Position numbers and translations under genes: made by a program. A DNA stretch of 64,000 bases from Cytophagales bacterium (GTDB lineage Bacteria > Bacteroidota > Bacteroidia > Cytophagales > Microscillaceae): the NCBI GenBank assembly GCA_013298075.1, contig JAAFJG010000010.1, positions 1 through 64,000 on the forward strand, written 5' to 3'. The notes below the pieces were generated by a model. The model saw only the letters and a program-made list of their open reading frames with translations. It was not told the DNA's origin and searched no databases. Numbering within the stretch: the stretch's first letter is position 1; every line of letters starts with the position of its first letter. Of this stretch, positions 1-8,695 are shown one piece after another.

Positions 1-79
1 ATTTCGAACAGAGAAGTTAAGCCCACTGGAGCCAATGGTACTGCAGTCAAATGTGGGAGAGTAGGTAGATGCCAGACCT
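1..79 (+). rRNA. rrf: 5S ribosomal RNA, 3' part
   Basis: The window opens inside a 5S rRNA. The universally conserved loop text CGAACAGAGAAGTTAAGCCC is present at about 5-24, followed by the usual GGTACTGC segment and the closing GTGGGAGAGTAGGTAGATGCC. The 5' part lies outside the window, so this is the end of an rRNA operon on the plus strand. The exact 3' end (77-80) is estimated by family length. Confidence 0.95.
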
Positions 80-88
80 AATATTTAT

Positions 89-124
89 AAGCCTTAGTTA
101 CAAAAGTAACTAAGGCTTTTTTTT
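89..124 (+). terminator. rRNA operon terminator
   Basis: A perfect 13-bp stem (AAGCCTTAGTTAC / GTAACTAAGGCTT) with an AAAA loop is followed by a run of T. It lies 10 bp after the 5S gene, as expected for an intrinsic terminator of the rRNA operon. Confidence 0.92.
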
Positions 125-177
125 TACTTTTTTTAAAGAAAAAATAACCAAAATAATAAAAATAAATAAAAAAATCG

Positions 178-185
178 TATATTTG
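178..185 (+). promoter_or_regulatory. Promoter -7 box of the helical-repeat gene
   Basis: TATATTTG matches the Bacteroidota -7 consensus TAnnTTTG. It places the transcription start near 192, about 17 nt before the ATG at 209. No clear -33 TTG is seen in the A-rich stretch upstream. Confidence 0.6.
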
Positions 186-208
186 TGAAAAATTAAACAA
201 CTTTTAAT

Positions 209-3073
209 ATGCAATTCACAAATATTACTACACAATTTCCTCCTAAAAATGATAAGGATATGTTTGAAATGGTACAATTTGTCAAACAAAAACCTTTTGC
301 TAAAGATTATTGGAATATTCTAAAAATGATATATAAAAAATCAGAAGAATATTTATTGAGTACTCAAATTAATGTAGCAACAAAAGAAGAAAGAATTAGT
401 GTGGCTAATTTGATGGGTAATTTTTTAGTTAGATTAGATATATTAAATCATACCAATGATGTAAAAAGTGAATTTCCAACGGCTCTTACCGTTGATTATA
501 TGAAAAGACGTGCCAGACGTTTTATGAAAGAGTTGGGAAAAGTCGATAAAGAATCATATATGAAGATTGCTAAACAAATTATTCTTAATGCCAACACTCC
601 TTCCAATAGAATCGAGACTCAATCTCAATTAGTAATTTCAGATATTTTATTTGGAAACTCTCATAGGTTAAAATATGTAGATTCAAGAACAGGATATAAA
701 TGGAAAAATAATTTTCATTTACATCAAGAAGAAGAAAGATTTCCTGAATATTGGAACGAATCTCCCGAATTTATACAATCTCTTTTCCAAAAAGATAACT
801 TATCCGATGAAGTGTATGAATTTGCTGTGAAATTATCAAATCGAAATGATTGGGGAATTCCAATGATAAATGAAAAAATATTATTGCGTTTTTTTAATTC
901 ATCTTCTGTTTGGCTACGAAAATTAGCAGTGCAAAAATCTTATGCTGATTTTTCTTATCAAGTTATTTCTCCTCAATTATATGCAGGACTTTGGTTGTTT
1001 GCAGATAAATCAACACAAAAAAGAATCTATGAAATTAACCAAAAAAGAGTAAATAATTCTCCTGATTGGTATAAAAAATTAGCAACATCTTTGTCATTAT
1101 TTACTTTTGAAATGCTCAAAAATGGGAATGCCAATAAGCGTGTAATGCGTAGTGTTGATTATTTACAACAAATTTTTCCTGATATTTTAAATAAAAATGA
1201 TTGGAAACCGATGGCAAAAGCCCTTTTAACCTCTCCTTTTGAGGTTTTGAGAAATATAGGTTTTAATGCAATGAAAAATGCTAATTTTAATGAAGCATTT
1301 TATTGGTTAGATGCGTGGCTGGGAAAAGAAAGAGATGTTATCAAAGATAATAAAGAATACGAAAGATTTGTAGATGTTTTTTATTCAAAATGTCCCAAAA
1401 ATGTATCTGCTCAAGATTTAAAACATTTTCTTTTCGCTGAAAATTCACATTATTTTTTAGTTGAATTTGCTTGGAATATGAGTTTAAAAAATAATAATCA
1501 ACGGAATTATTACCAACTTTGGAATAAAATAACGGCTTACACAAATCCTAAACTCGACCAGATTTTTATTTATTCTTGCCAAACTCCATCAGGAAGACTT
1601 GCTTTTGATAGATATTATCAACAATATGGATATAATATTTCCTATTTTTCAGGTAAAACATTAGAAATTTTATTTCAATATGGTACTGAAAAAATGCAAA
1701 GCATATTTATTCATAAATTTATTCAAGATTTTGTAGGTAATTTAGGTTATTATTTAACACAATTATCAAATTTTCCTGAGTTTATTCGCACCATATTATT
1801 GCCAAAAATCTGGATTGAATTTTCGAAAAGTAATAACCAAAGAGATTTTTTTTCTTACGATTGGTATGCTCAACAAGCGATGCAAGTAGCAGAAAATAAT
1901 GAATTTGCGTTAAATTTTTTGATTGAAATATTTGAAAAAATTAAACTGACAAATGATTCTTGGAAATCAATCGTTAATTATATGTACAATTATCCTAATT
2001 TTGTAAAAAAATTATTACATTTTCTTGAAAATTTACCTGATAATGATTCACGTATTTTAAAATATATTCAAAATATTTCTTTCTCACAAATTCAAAATAA
2101 TGCTCATATTATTCCTATAAAACACATCGAAATTGTACTCAAAAAAATGACTTGGGAAGAAATATTGATGTTGGTTTCGGATACAAAAGATGAAATTTTT
2201 ACTATTTTAGAACCATTTATTTTACCAATTTTAGAAAAAAAACAAACCGAAATAGGTTTTTGGAAATTAATATTAGAAAAAGTAATTCAAGGACAAAACA
2301 GACAATTAGGGCTTAGATTATTAGAAAAACCTGTATTTTTTGAATTATTTTTACAACAAAAAGATTTATCTTTGATTGATATTCAAGAACAAGAATACGA
2401 AGAATTGTTGTTGCAATGGACGAAAAAAAATCCGCAATATTTTGAAATGGAATCACAAGAACTATTCAAATTATGTATGCACAAAATTCCATCAGTAAGA
2501 GAATTTGCGTTGGCTCACGCCGAAAAATTAGGAATGACTTTGGTTTTTGCCTTGCGTTTTTTTGAAAGTAATACACCTGATATGGTTAATTTTGCTAAAA
2601 AATATTTTAATCAAATCGCCATAAAAACAATGGAGGAAACCGAAGCAATTTTAGCAATGTGTGATAGCCCAAATAAAAACGTGCGACAATTTGGTTTAGA
2701 ATATGTGAAAAATAGAAAACAACATTTAGCGGAAAAAACTTTGTTGATACTCGAATGTTTGACTGAAAATTCGGATACAATTATTCAAACTTTTGTATCA
2801 GAAGAAATAAATCAATTATCGAATGAAAATTTATCAAAATCTACTAAAAAATTTATTGCAAAATTTGATGATGAAACTTTGAAACTGAAAAATAAAGGTA
2901 GAAAAGCAAAAGAATTTATTAAAAATAGAGTGCAAAATACACTCGAAATCGATACAAAAACTTTGATAAATTTAGTAAGAGTAGGCACAAACGCAGACAA
3001 AGAATGGGCAATAGAACAAATGACCAAAAAAGTATTGGCAGGGGAAGAGATTGAAGGTTTTGTACTTATGTAA
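209..3073 (+). CDS. Large helical-repeat protein of unknown function (954 aa)
   Basis: I do not recognise this protein. It has no signal peptide and no convincing membrane segment, so it should be cytoplasmic. It is almost wholly alpha-helical. The C-terminal third contains degenerate HEAT/armadillo-like units, for example around residues 765-860 where VREFALAHAEKLGM, NFAKKYFNQIA and VRQFGLEYVKNRK recur with similar spacing. Such solenoids usually act as protein or nucleic-acid scaffolds; that is inference only. It stands alone: the rRNA terminator lies upstream with its own -7 box, and a separate gene follows after about 100 bp. No catalytic motif was found. The start is fixed by the promoter 17 nt before the ATG. 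Confidence 0.85.
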   Translation: MQFTNITTQFPPKNDKDMFEMVQFVKQKPFAKDYWNILKMIYKKSEEYLLSTQINVATKEERISVANLMGNFLVRLDILNHTNDVKSEFPTALTVDYMKRRARRFMKELGKVDKESYMKIAKQIILNANTPSNRIETQSQLVISDILFGNSHRLKYVDSRTGYKWKNNFHLHQEEERFPEYWNESPEFIQSLFQKDNLSDEVYEFAVKLSNRNDWGIPMINEKILLRFFNSSSVWLRKLAVQKSYADFSYQVISPQLYAGLWLFADKSTQKRIYEINQKRVNNSPDWYKKLATSLSLFTFEMLKNGNANKRVMRSVDYLQQIFPDILNKNDWKPMAKALLTSPFEVLRNIGFNAMKNANFNEAFYWLDAWLGKERDVIKDNKEYERFVDVFYSKCPKNVSAQDLKHFLFAENSHYFLVEFAWNMSLKNNNQRNYYQLWNKITAYTNPKLDQIFIYSCQTPSGRLAFDRYYQQYGYNISYFSGKTLEILFQYGTEKMQSIFIHKFIQDFVGNLGYYLTQLSNFPEFIRTILLPKIWIEFSKSNNQRDFFSYDWYAQQAMQVAENNEFALNFLIEIFEKIKLTNDSWKSIVNYMYNYPNFVKKLLHFLENLPDNDSRILKYIQNISFSQIQNNAHIIPIKHIEIVLKKMTWEEILMLVSDTKDEIFTILEPFILPILEKKQTEIGFWKLILEKVIQGQNRQLGLRLLEKPVFFELFLQQKDLSLIDIQEQEYEELLLQWTKKNPQYFEMESQELFKLCMHKIPSVREFALAHAEKLGMTLVFALRFFESNTPDMVNFAKKYFNQIAIKTMEETEAILAMCDSPNKNVRQFGLEYVKNRKQHLAEKTLLILECLTENSDTIIQTFVSEEINQLSNENLSKSTKKFIAKFDDETLKLKNKGRKAKEFIKNRVQNTLEIDTKTLINLVRVGTNADKEWAIEQMTKKVLAGEEIEGFVLM

Positions 3074-3177
3074 GTTTTTTATCATCAATTATTTGTAATT
3101 TTCAAAAATAATTTTTAATTTTGGAAAATTTTATAAATGTAAACTCAAAAAATATTGCACCTAAAATTATTAAAATA

Positions 3178-3582
3178 ATGGAAACTATTTTATATGAAAC
3201 TAATTATCTTAAAATTATTCATAATTCTGAACATAATTTTTTGTTTATTAGCTGGATTGGTTTTACATCGAGCCAAGAATTTAGAGATGGAATAGACCAT
3301 ATTTTTACTTTGATGATTGAAAATCAAGTTAGAAAAACAATTACCGATATTACAGAACATAAAGTAATTTCTACAGAAGACCAAGAATATGCGGCTAGAC
3401 TTTCTGTTGATTTTAGTCGTAAATATTGGGACGCAAAAAGAGCTTTAATCCCTCCAAAAGATGTTTTTGCAAGATTTAGTATCAAGCAAGTAAATGCACA
3501 AGTGGCAAAACAACAGGCACAAGAAAGACGCTTTTTTGAAAATTATGAAGATGCTTTTGAATGGATAATTGAAGAAAACTAA
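3178..3582 (+). CDS. SpoIIAA/STAS-like small protein (134 aa)
   Basis: A soluble alpha/beta protein of the type annotated in Bacteroidota as SpoIIAA-like or STAS-like. Its beginning, ETNYLKIIHNSEHNFLFISW, is followed by a helix and a predicted strand KTITDITEHKVIS, the pattern of a strand-helix-strand STAS fold. The protein at 39528-39944 looks like a distant paralogue. I start it at the ATG at 3178; a TTG at 3121 would add 19 low-complexity residues. The SGNH hydrolase gene begins 8 bp after its stop, so the two probably form an operon. STAS-like domains often work in signalling or ligand binding; no specific role can be read here. Confidence 0.75.
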   Translation: METILYETNYLKIIHNSEHNFLFISWIGFTSSQEFRDGIDHIFTLMIENQVRKTITDITEHKVISTEDQEYAARLSVDFSRKYWDAKRALIPPKDVFARFSIKQVNAQVAKQQAQERRFFENYEDAFEWIIEEN

Positions 3583-3590
3583 TAAAAAAA

Positions 3591-4355
3591 ATGAATAAAT
3601 ATTTCTTTTTCGCTGCAATTATATTTTTTGGTGTAATTTATTTTTATCATCAAAATATAAATAATACTCAAAAAAATAGAGATATTTATTCATCTCAAAT
3701 CAATAAAGATACTTTTCAACTCAAAAATTTATCGAATCAAATTGTTAAAAATTTTATTCACTCAAAAATAAAAAACAATAAGAAAATAAAAATTATTTGT
3801 TTTGGCAATAGTATTACCAATGGTTTTAAAGTGGGTAGCACAGGAATTGTCAAAAATAATTATCCTCTCGAATTAGAAAAATTATTACAAAAAAAATATA
3901 AAAATGATAGTATTCAGGTTATCAAAGAAGGAAAAAATGGGCGTAGAATAGACCAAGCCTTACAATATTTACCTAAAATTATCGGGCAGAAACCTGACGT
4001 AGTGATTATAGAATATGGCATCAATGACGCATATAGTAATTATTCGGTGCAGTTTTTTAACCAAAAAATGCTCGAAATATTCAATCAATTACAAGAAAAA
4101 AAAATATTATTGTTAGTTGCCTCTCCCACTCCTATTCTTACTCCTCAAAACAAAAAAGTTTGGGAACTTACACAAGGTATGCACCAATTTTGTAAAGAAA
4201 ATAAATTGCCTTTTGTAAATTTATACGAAGGAATAGAAAAAATTGCAAAAGTTAATGCACTGAAAATGAATGTTTTACTGCCTGATAAAATTCATTTTGC
4301 AGACGAATATTATGTATATTTGGCTCAAATTATTTTTGATTATATCTATTTTTAA
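3591..4355 (+). CDS. SGNH/GDSL-family hydrolase, membrane-anchored
   Basis: A GDSL/SGNH esterase or lipase of 254 aa. A single N-terminal hydrophobic segment (residues 4-20) suggests an uncleaved anchor or signal, so the catalytic domain acts in the periplasm or on the cell surface. Block I is FGNSIT (nucleophile Ser), block III is EYGINDAY (oxyanion Asn), and block V is DKIHFADEYY, supplying the catalytic Asp and His. The family hydrolyses ester bonds in lipids, carbohydrates or peptidoglycan acetyl groups; the substrate here is unknown. It lies 8 bp downstream of the SpoIIAA-like gene, probably co-transcribed. Confidence 0.85.
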   Translation: MNKYFFFAAIIFFGVIYFYHQNINNTQKNRDIYSSQINKDTFQLKNLSNQIVKNFIHSKIKNNKKIKIICFGNSITNGFKVGSTGIVKNNYPLELEKLLQKKYKNDSIQVIKEGKNGRRIDQALQYLPKIIGQKPDVVIIEYGINDAYSNYSVQFFNQKMLEIFNQLQEKKILLLVASPTPILTPQNKKVWELTQGMHQFCKENKLPFVNLYEGIEKIAKVNALKMNVLLPDKIHFADEYYVYLAQIIFDYIYF

Positions 4356-4569
4356 ATAATTTCTTACATAGTAAATATTTTTATCAATTACGATAAACAA
4401 CAATAAAATATCAAAAAAAATAAAACTTTATGCCTTTTATTACGTAAACGTATAAAAAAGACAAATTTTTATATGATTAAAATGTATTAAAAATGCTATT
4501 TTTCGTAAAAACTTGCCTTTTATTTTCGTACTCATTTTTCAATTATTTTATTAAATCACATATTCAAAT

Positions 4570-4577
4570 TATCTTTG
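4570..4577 (+). promoter_or_regulatory. Promoter -7 box before the CTD-only protein
   Basis: TATCTTTG fits TAnnTTTG. Its last bases overlap a TTG codon at 4575 that would otherwise be the first possible start, so translation must begin downstream, at the ATG at 4608. Confidence 0.6.
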
Positions 4578-4607
4578 CACTATCAATATAAAAAAATCCT
4601 TTTGAAT

Positions 4608-4982
4608 ATGTATTATTTATTTTTATCTTTTGTTTTTTTGGTTGGTTTTTCTGCGGTTGGAAAAGCAAATAATGCTCGTTTTTTATTTGGTAATGATACA
4701 AGTGTTACTACATATAAAGGGATAAATGATGTAGTGATTAAAAAAATAGAAACGCCAACTATTGTAAAAAGAGGGCAAAATTTGGTAATTGAAGTTGAAA
4801 ATATTGCCAAAGAAAAAATAATTATTCGTTTGCATAGTTCGTTGGGTAGATTGATAAGAGAATATGGCGAAGTAGATAAGAAAATTATTGTGCCAACACA
4901 AAAATTTTTACCCGGTTTGTATTTTATAATTATCAAAAAACAAAACGAAAGAGAAGTAAGAAAGGTATTAGTAACTGATTAG
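4608..4982 (+). CDS. Small secreted protein consisting mainly of a T9SS-type C-terminal domain
   Basis: A 124-aa protein. Residues 1-20 (MYYLFLSFVFLVGFSAVGKA) form a signal peptide. After only about 25 further residues the rest reads like a type A sorting domain of type IX secretion: TIVKRGQNLVIEVEN, then RLHSSLGRLIREYG, then LPGLYFIIIKKQ and the end EVRKVLVTD. These align with the segments KGEIFIQS, RLIDAQGKTVL, QKGMYIIEI and YRQKLMVD of the T9SS protein at 21546-25088. There is almost no cargo between signal and sorting domain. It may be a surface signal, a decoy or a sensor of the secretion system (compare PorA of Porphyromonas, which acts through PorXY). That role is inference. It has its own promoter. 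Confidence 0.75.
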   Translation: MYYLFLSFVFLVGFSAVGKANNARFLFGNDTSVTTYKGINDVVIKKIETPTIVKRGQNLVIEVENIAKEKIIIRLHSSLGRLIREYGEVDKKIIVPTQKFLPGLYFIIIKKQNEREVRKVLVTD

Positions 4983-5160
4983 AATTTTGGCTCATTTATT
5001 TGTAAAGTTTTTAATCGAAAGAGGCTGTTTCTGGTTAGGAATAGTCTTATTTTTTTATTTTTATATCAAAAAAGTAAAAAATTATTTGTATTTTTGGTTT
5101 ATTTGTTTAATTTGCACCATAATTGCAAAAAATAATATAAATTAAACTTATTATCTTGTT

Positions 5161-7314
5161 ATGAAAATATATATTTTACTATTTTATTTACTTTTCTTTC
5201 ATTTTCATATTTTTTCACAAAATATTATTATGGTTGATAAAAATAAAACAATAAAAATATTACCCCAAGAAGTAATGTTTTTGGAAGATAAAACTGCCAA
5301 ATTAGAAATAAAAGATATTCTTGAACAGACTCCAAAATTTCAATATATAACCAAAAATAGAATTAATTTTAGTTATACACAATCAGCCATTTGGTTAAAA
5401 TTAGACATCAAAAATCCATATTTTCCCAATAAAAATGATTATATGTTGGATATTGGTATTCCTACTTTAGATTATGTAGATTTATATTATTTTGATACAA
5501 ACGAAAAAAAATGGTTGGTTAAAAAAACAGGAGATTGTAGAAAATTATCAGAAAGAGAAACAAAAACACGACAATTATTACTTTATACTCTATTTTCAAG
5601 CACAGAAACGCATACATATTATATAAAAATTAAAACAAATGCTTCCTTGCAAGCCAATCTACAAATTAGCCCTGAAGAAACTACACTTTTACAAATAATG
5701 TACATTGAAATGGCATACGGCTTTTTTTATGGAATGTTAGGCGTGATGTTTTTTTATAATTTTTTCTTATTTATTACCCTCAAAGATTGGGCATATTTTT
5801 GTTATTCATTGACGGTTGTAGGCACTGCTTTGTTTATTAGTAGTTTAGTTGGACATATTAGTATATTTTTAGTCCCTGAAAATACTTATTTGAGTGATAA
5901 ATTCTTACCTATTTTTTCAGGTTTTTTGACAATGATAGCAGCTATTTTTTTATATGTATTTGTGAATGTAAGAAAATATACAAAAATAGGAAGTTATTTA
6001 TTATATTTTTTGATGTTTTCAGGTGGTATTTTATTTCTATTACCGTTTTTTTATAATGAGGGAGCAGGCAGATTAATTGTTTTTGGTACATTATTAGGTT
6101 TTATAAGTACTTTGATAGATACTTCTGTGGCTATTATTTGTATCTATAAAGGAAGTAGAACGGCACGATTTTATTTATTTGCATTTTCATTTTATATTAC
6201 GGGTATTTTTATCTTGGCTTTACGAAATTTTAGTATTTTACCAATCAATTTTTTCACGCAATACGCAGCAGAATGGGGTGCAGCTTTAGAAATAGTTTTT
6301 CTTGCTTTTGCTCTCAGTGATAAATATAATCGATTTAGAAAAGATAAAGAAACAGCCATTCAACAAAATTTATATATCCAAAAAGAGGCAAACGAAAATT
6401 TGGAGAAAAAAGTAAAACAAAGAACCATCGAACTATCAGAAGTAAATGAAGAACTGGGACAGATGAATGAAGAATTAAATATTACTTTGGAGCAATCTGA
6501 AATGCAAAAAAATGAATTATTTAAGAAAAATGAAGATATTACGGCAAGTATCAATTATGCAAGTCGTATTCAAAATGCGATAATGCCATTGGAAGATGAA
6601 TTTGAAAAAGCCTTTGGAAATCAAAATTATTTTATACTAAACAAACCAAGAGATATTGTTTCTGGTGATTTTTATTGGTTAGATAATAATCAAAATCATA
6701 CTATTTTGGTGGTTGCAGATTGTACAGGTCATGGCGTGCCAGGTGCATTGATGAGTATGATTGGTGTTAATTTTTTAGAGGAAATTGTCCATATAAAAGA
6801 TATTATTTCACCTGATTTGATATTAAATGAATTGCATAAATCGATTCGAATTGCTTTGAAACAAAAAGAAAGTAATAATCGAGATGGAATGGATATTTCT
6901 GTGATTATGATTGATAAAAATAATAAAAAAGTTTATTTTTCAGGGGCTAAAAATCCCGCTTTTGTGGTGATAAATAATGAAATGATACAATTAAAAGCAG
7001 ATAAAATGCCTATTGGAGGCGAACAGAGAGAAGAGGAACGGATTTTTACAGCCACAAATGTTCTTGAAAATCACCAAAATATTGATAATTTCAATATTTA
7101 TTTATTTTCTGATGGTTTTCAAGACCAGTTTGGTGGAGATAATGATAGAAAATTTATGATAAAAAAGATGCGTGAAATGATTTTTGAAAATGCAAATACA
7201 ACATTTATTAACCAAAAACAACAATTAGATACTGCTTTTGAAGATTGGAAAGGAAAAAAATCACAAATTGATGATGTTTTAGTGGTTGGAGTAAAAATTT
7301 CGTTTGCAAAATAA
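5161..7314 (+). CDS. 7TM (7TMR-DISM) receptor with C-terminal SpoIIE/PP2C phosphatase
   Basis: A 717-aa membrane signalling protein. Residues 1-19 are a signal peptide. About 30-165 form an extracellular 7TMR-DISMED2-type beta domain (SAIWLKLDIKNP is typical). Residues 175-390 contain seven hydrophobic helices (7TMR-DISM_7TM). About 395-470 are a charged coiled coil, and 480-715 are a SpoIIE-type PP2C serine phosphatase with PRDIVSGDFYWL, ADCTGHGVPGALMSM, FSGAKNPAFVV and SDGFQDQFGG, which carry the metal-binding acidic residues. The family links an outside ligand to dephosphorylation of a partner, often an anti-sigma-factor antagonist. No partner lies next to it; the nearest STAS-like protein is at 3178. 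It is a single-gene unit. Confidence 0.92.
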   Translation: MKIYILLFYLLFFHFHIFSQNIIMVDKNKTIKILPQEVMFLEDKTAKLEIKDILEQTPKFQYITKNRINFSYTQSAIWLKLDIKNPYFPNKNDYMLDIGIPTLDYVDLYYFDTNEKKWLVKKTGDCRKLSERETKTRQLLLYTLFSSTETHTYYIKIKTNASLQANLQISPEETTLLQIMYIEMAYGFFYGMLGVMFFYNFFLFITLKDWAYFCYSLTVVGTALFISSLVGHISIFLVPENTYLSDKFLPIFSGFLTMIAAIFLYVFVNVRKYTKIGSYLLYFLMFSGGILFLLPFFYNEGAGRLIVFGTLLGFISTLIDTSVAIICIYKGSRTARFYLFAFSFYITGIFILALRNFSILPINFFTQYAAEWGAALEIVFLAFALSDKYNRFRKDKETAIQQNLYIQKEANENLEKKVKQRTIELSEVNEELGQMNEELNITLEQSEMQKNELFKKNEDITASINYASRIQNAIMPLEDEFEKAFGNQNYFILNKPRDIVSGDFYWLDNNQNHTILVVADCTGHGVPGALMSMIGVNFLEEIVHIKDIISPDLILNELHKSIRIALKQKESNNRDGMDISVIMIDKNNKKVYFSGAKNPAFVVINNEMIQLKADKMPIGGEQREEERIFTATNVLENHQNIDNFNIYLFSDGFQDQFGGDNDRKFMIKKMREMIFENANTTFINQKQQLDTAFEDWKGKKSQIDDVLVVGVKISFAK

Positions 7315-7326
7315 TTATTTTTCGTA

Positions 7327-7334
7327 TATATTTG
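7327..7334 (+). promoter_or_regulatory. Promoter -7 box of the DinB-GlsA-GlsB operon
   Basis: TATATTTG lies 29 bp before the ATG at 7363, in the 48-bp gap after the SpoIIE gene. The following three genes are spaced 3 and 4 bp apart, so this box probably drives all of them. Confidence 0.65.
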
Positions 7335-7362
7335 CAAAAAAATTACTATAAAACAAAAAAAT

Positions 7363-7878
7363 ATGCTAACTTCTCACAATATGGGAGAAATTCCCGAATA
7401 CTCAAAAGGATATGTAAATTTATTGTCTAAAAATGATAATCTTTTTACAATATTAGAAAACGAATCAAAAAATGCCTTTGAATTTTATGCAAAAATGCCA
7501 CAGGATAAACTTTTGTATAGATATTCTGACAAAAAATGGACGATTAAAGAAATTTTATTGCATATTATTGATACAGAAAGAATATTAGCTTATCGTGCTT
7601 TGCGTTTTGCGAGAACGGATAACAATGAATTGGCAGGTTTTGACCAAGATAAATATGTAATTCATAGCAAAGCAAATGATAGAAATTGGCAAGAATTGCA
7701 AGAAGAATTTAAAGTCGTGAGGCAATCTACCATTTTTTTATTCAAAAGTTTTGATAAAGAAATGTTATTAGAATCTGGTTTGGCGAATAATTATCGCTTT
7801 TCTGTTGATGCGATTGGTTTTATTATTGCAGGACATGAGTTGCATCATAGAAATATTATCCAAGAAAGATACCTTTAA
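7363..7878 (+). CDS. DinB-superfamily protein
   Basis: A 171-aa four-helix-bundle protein of the DinB/YfiT type, with a predicted metal site built from histidines: ILLHIIDTERIL in the second helix and GHELHHRNII near the C terminus. The segment YRYSDKKWTIKEILLHI is characteristic. Many members are metal-dependent enzymes of thiol metabolism (bacillithiol or mycothiol transferases); the substrate here is unknown. It is the first gene of a tight operon with the two acyltransferases. A second in-frame ATG lies at 7381; both starts follow the promoter. Confidence 0.85.
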   Translation: MLTSHNMGEIPEYSKGYVNLLSKNDNLFTILENESKNAFEFYAKMPQDKLLYRYSDKKWTIKEILLHIIDTERILAYRALRFARTDNNELAGFDQDKYVIHSKANDRNWQELQEEFKVVRQSTIFLFKSFDKEMLLESGLANNYRFSVDAIGFIIAGHELHHRNIIQERYL

Positions 7879-7881
7879 AAT

Positions 7882-8691
7882 ATGGAAAAATTTATAGATA
7901 TTGACGCTATTTTTAAAGCCAAAAATCCAAAATTATATAAATGGATACCCAGATTTGTCATTAATTATCTAAAAAAAATTGCCCATCAAGAAGAATGTAA
8001 TACTTTTATGATTGAAAATAAAGACAAACAAGGCATTGATTTTTGTAAAAAAGTAATTACTGATTTTAATATACAAGTAGAAGTAATAGGTTTGGAGAAT
8101 ATTCCCGCAGAAGGCGGTTGTATTTTTGCGTCTAATCACCCGCTTGGAGGCATGGACGCAATGGCAGTAGTGGCAAAAATTAGTGATATTCGTCCTGATA
8201 TTCAGTTCATTGTCAATGATTTATTATTATATTTGACTAATTTAAAAGGAATTTTTGTGGGAGTAAATAAAGTAGGCAAAAATGCGATGGAATCTTTGCG
8301 CATAGTGGAAGAATTATTTGCTTCCGAAAAAGCAGTTTTTTTATTTCCCGCAGGCTTAGTAAGTCGAAAACAAAAAGGCATTATTAAAGATTTAGAATGG
8401 AAAAAAACATTCGTTACCAGAGCAAAAAAATACAAAAGAAACGTTGTTCCTGTTTATATTGATGGAAAATTATCTAACTTTTTTTATAATTTAGCTAATT
8501 TTAGAAAAAAAATAGGAATGAAAGCAAATATTGAAATGATGTATTTGGCTGATGAAATGTTTAGACAAAAAAATCAAACTATCAAAATTATTTTTGGTAA
8601 ACCAATTCCGCATACTTATTTTGATAAATCAAAATCTGATATTGAATGGGCAGAAAATGTAAAAGAACAAACGTATAAACTAAAAAATTAA
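7882..8691 (+). CDS. PlsC-like O-acyltransferase, probable GlsA/OlsA-type aminolipid enzyme
   Basis: A 269-aa lysophospholipid acyltransferase-fold enzyme. The catalytic HX4D motif is NHPLGGMDA, and the second block LFPAGLVSRK is the acceptor-binding PEG-like motif. It begins 3 bp after the DinB gene and is followed 4 bp later by a GNAT-like acyltransferase of the OlsB/GlsB type. In Bacteroides thetaiotaomicron the equivalent pair glsA/glsB makes glycine lipids, GlsA adding the second, ester-linked fatty acid. I infer the same step here; the amino acid (glycine, ornithine or serinolipid types) cannot be told from sequence. No signal peptide; it should act at the inner face of the cytoplasmic membrane. 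Confidence 0.85.
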   Translation: MEKFIDIDAIFKAKNPKLYKWIPRFVINYLKKIAHQEECNTFMIENKDKQGIDFCKKVITDFNIQVEVIGLENIPAEGGCIFASNHPLGGMDAMAVVAKISDIRPDIQFIVNDLLLYLTNLKGIFVGVNKVGKNAMESLRIVEELFASEKAVFLFPAGLVSRKQKGIIKDLEWKKTFVTRAKKYKRNVVPVYIDGKLSNFFYNLANFRKKIGMKANIEMMYLADEMFRQKNQTIKIIFGKPIPHTYFDKSKSDIEWAENVKEQTYKLKN

Positions 8692-8695
8692 GACA

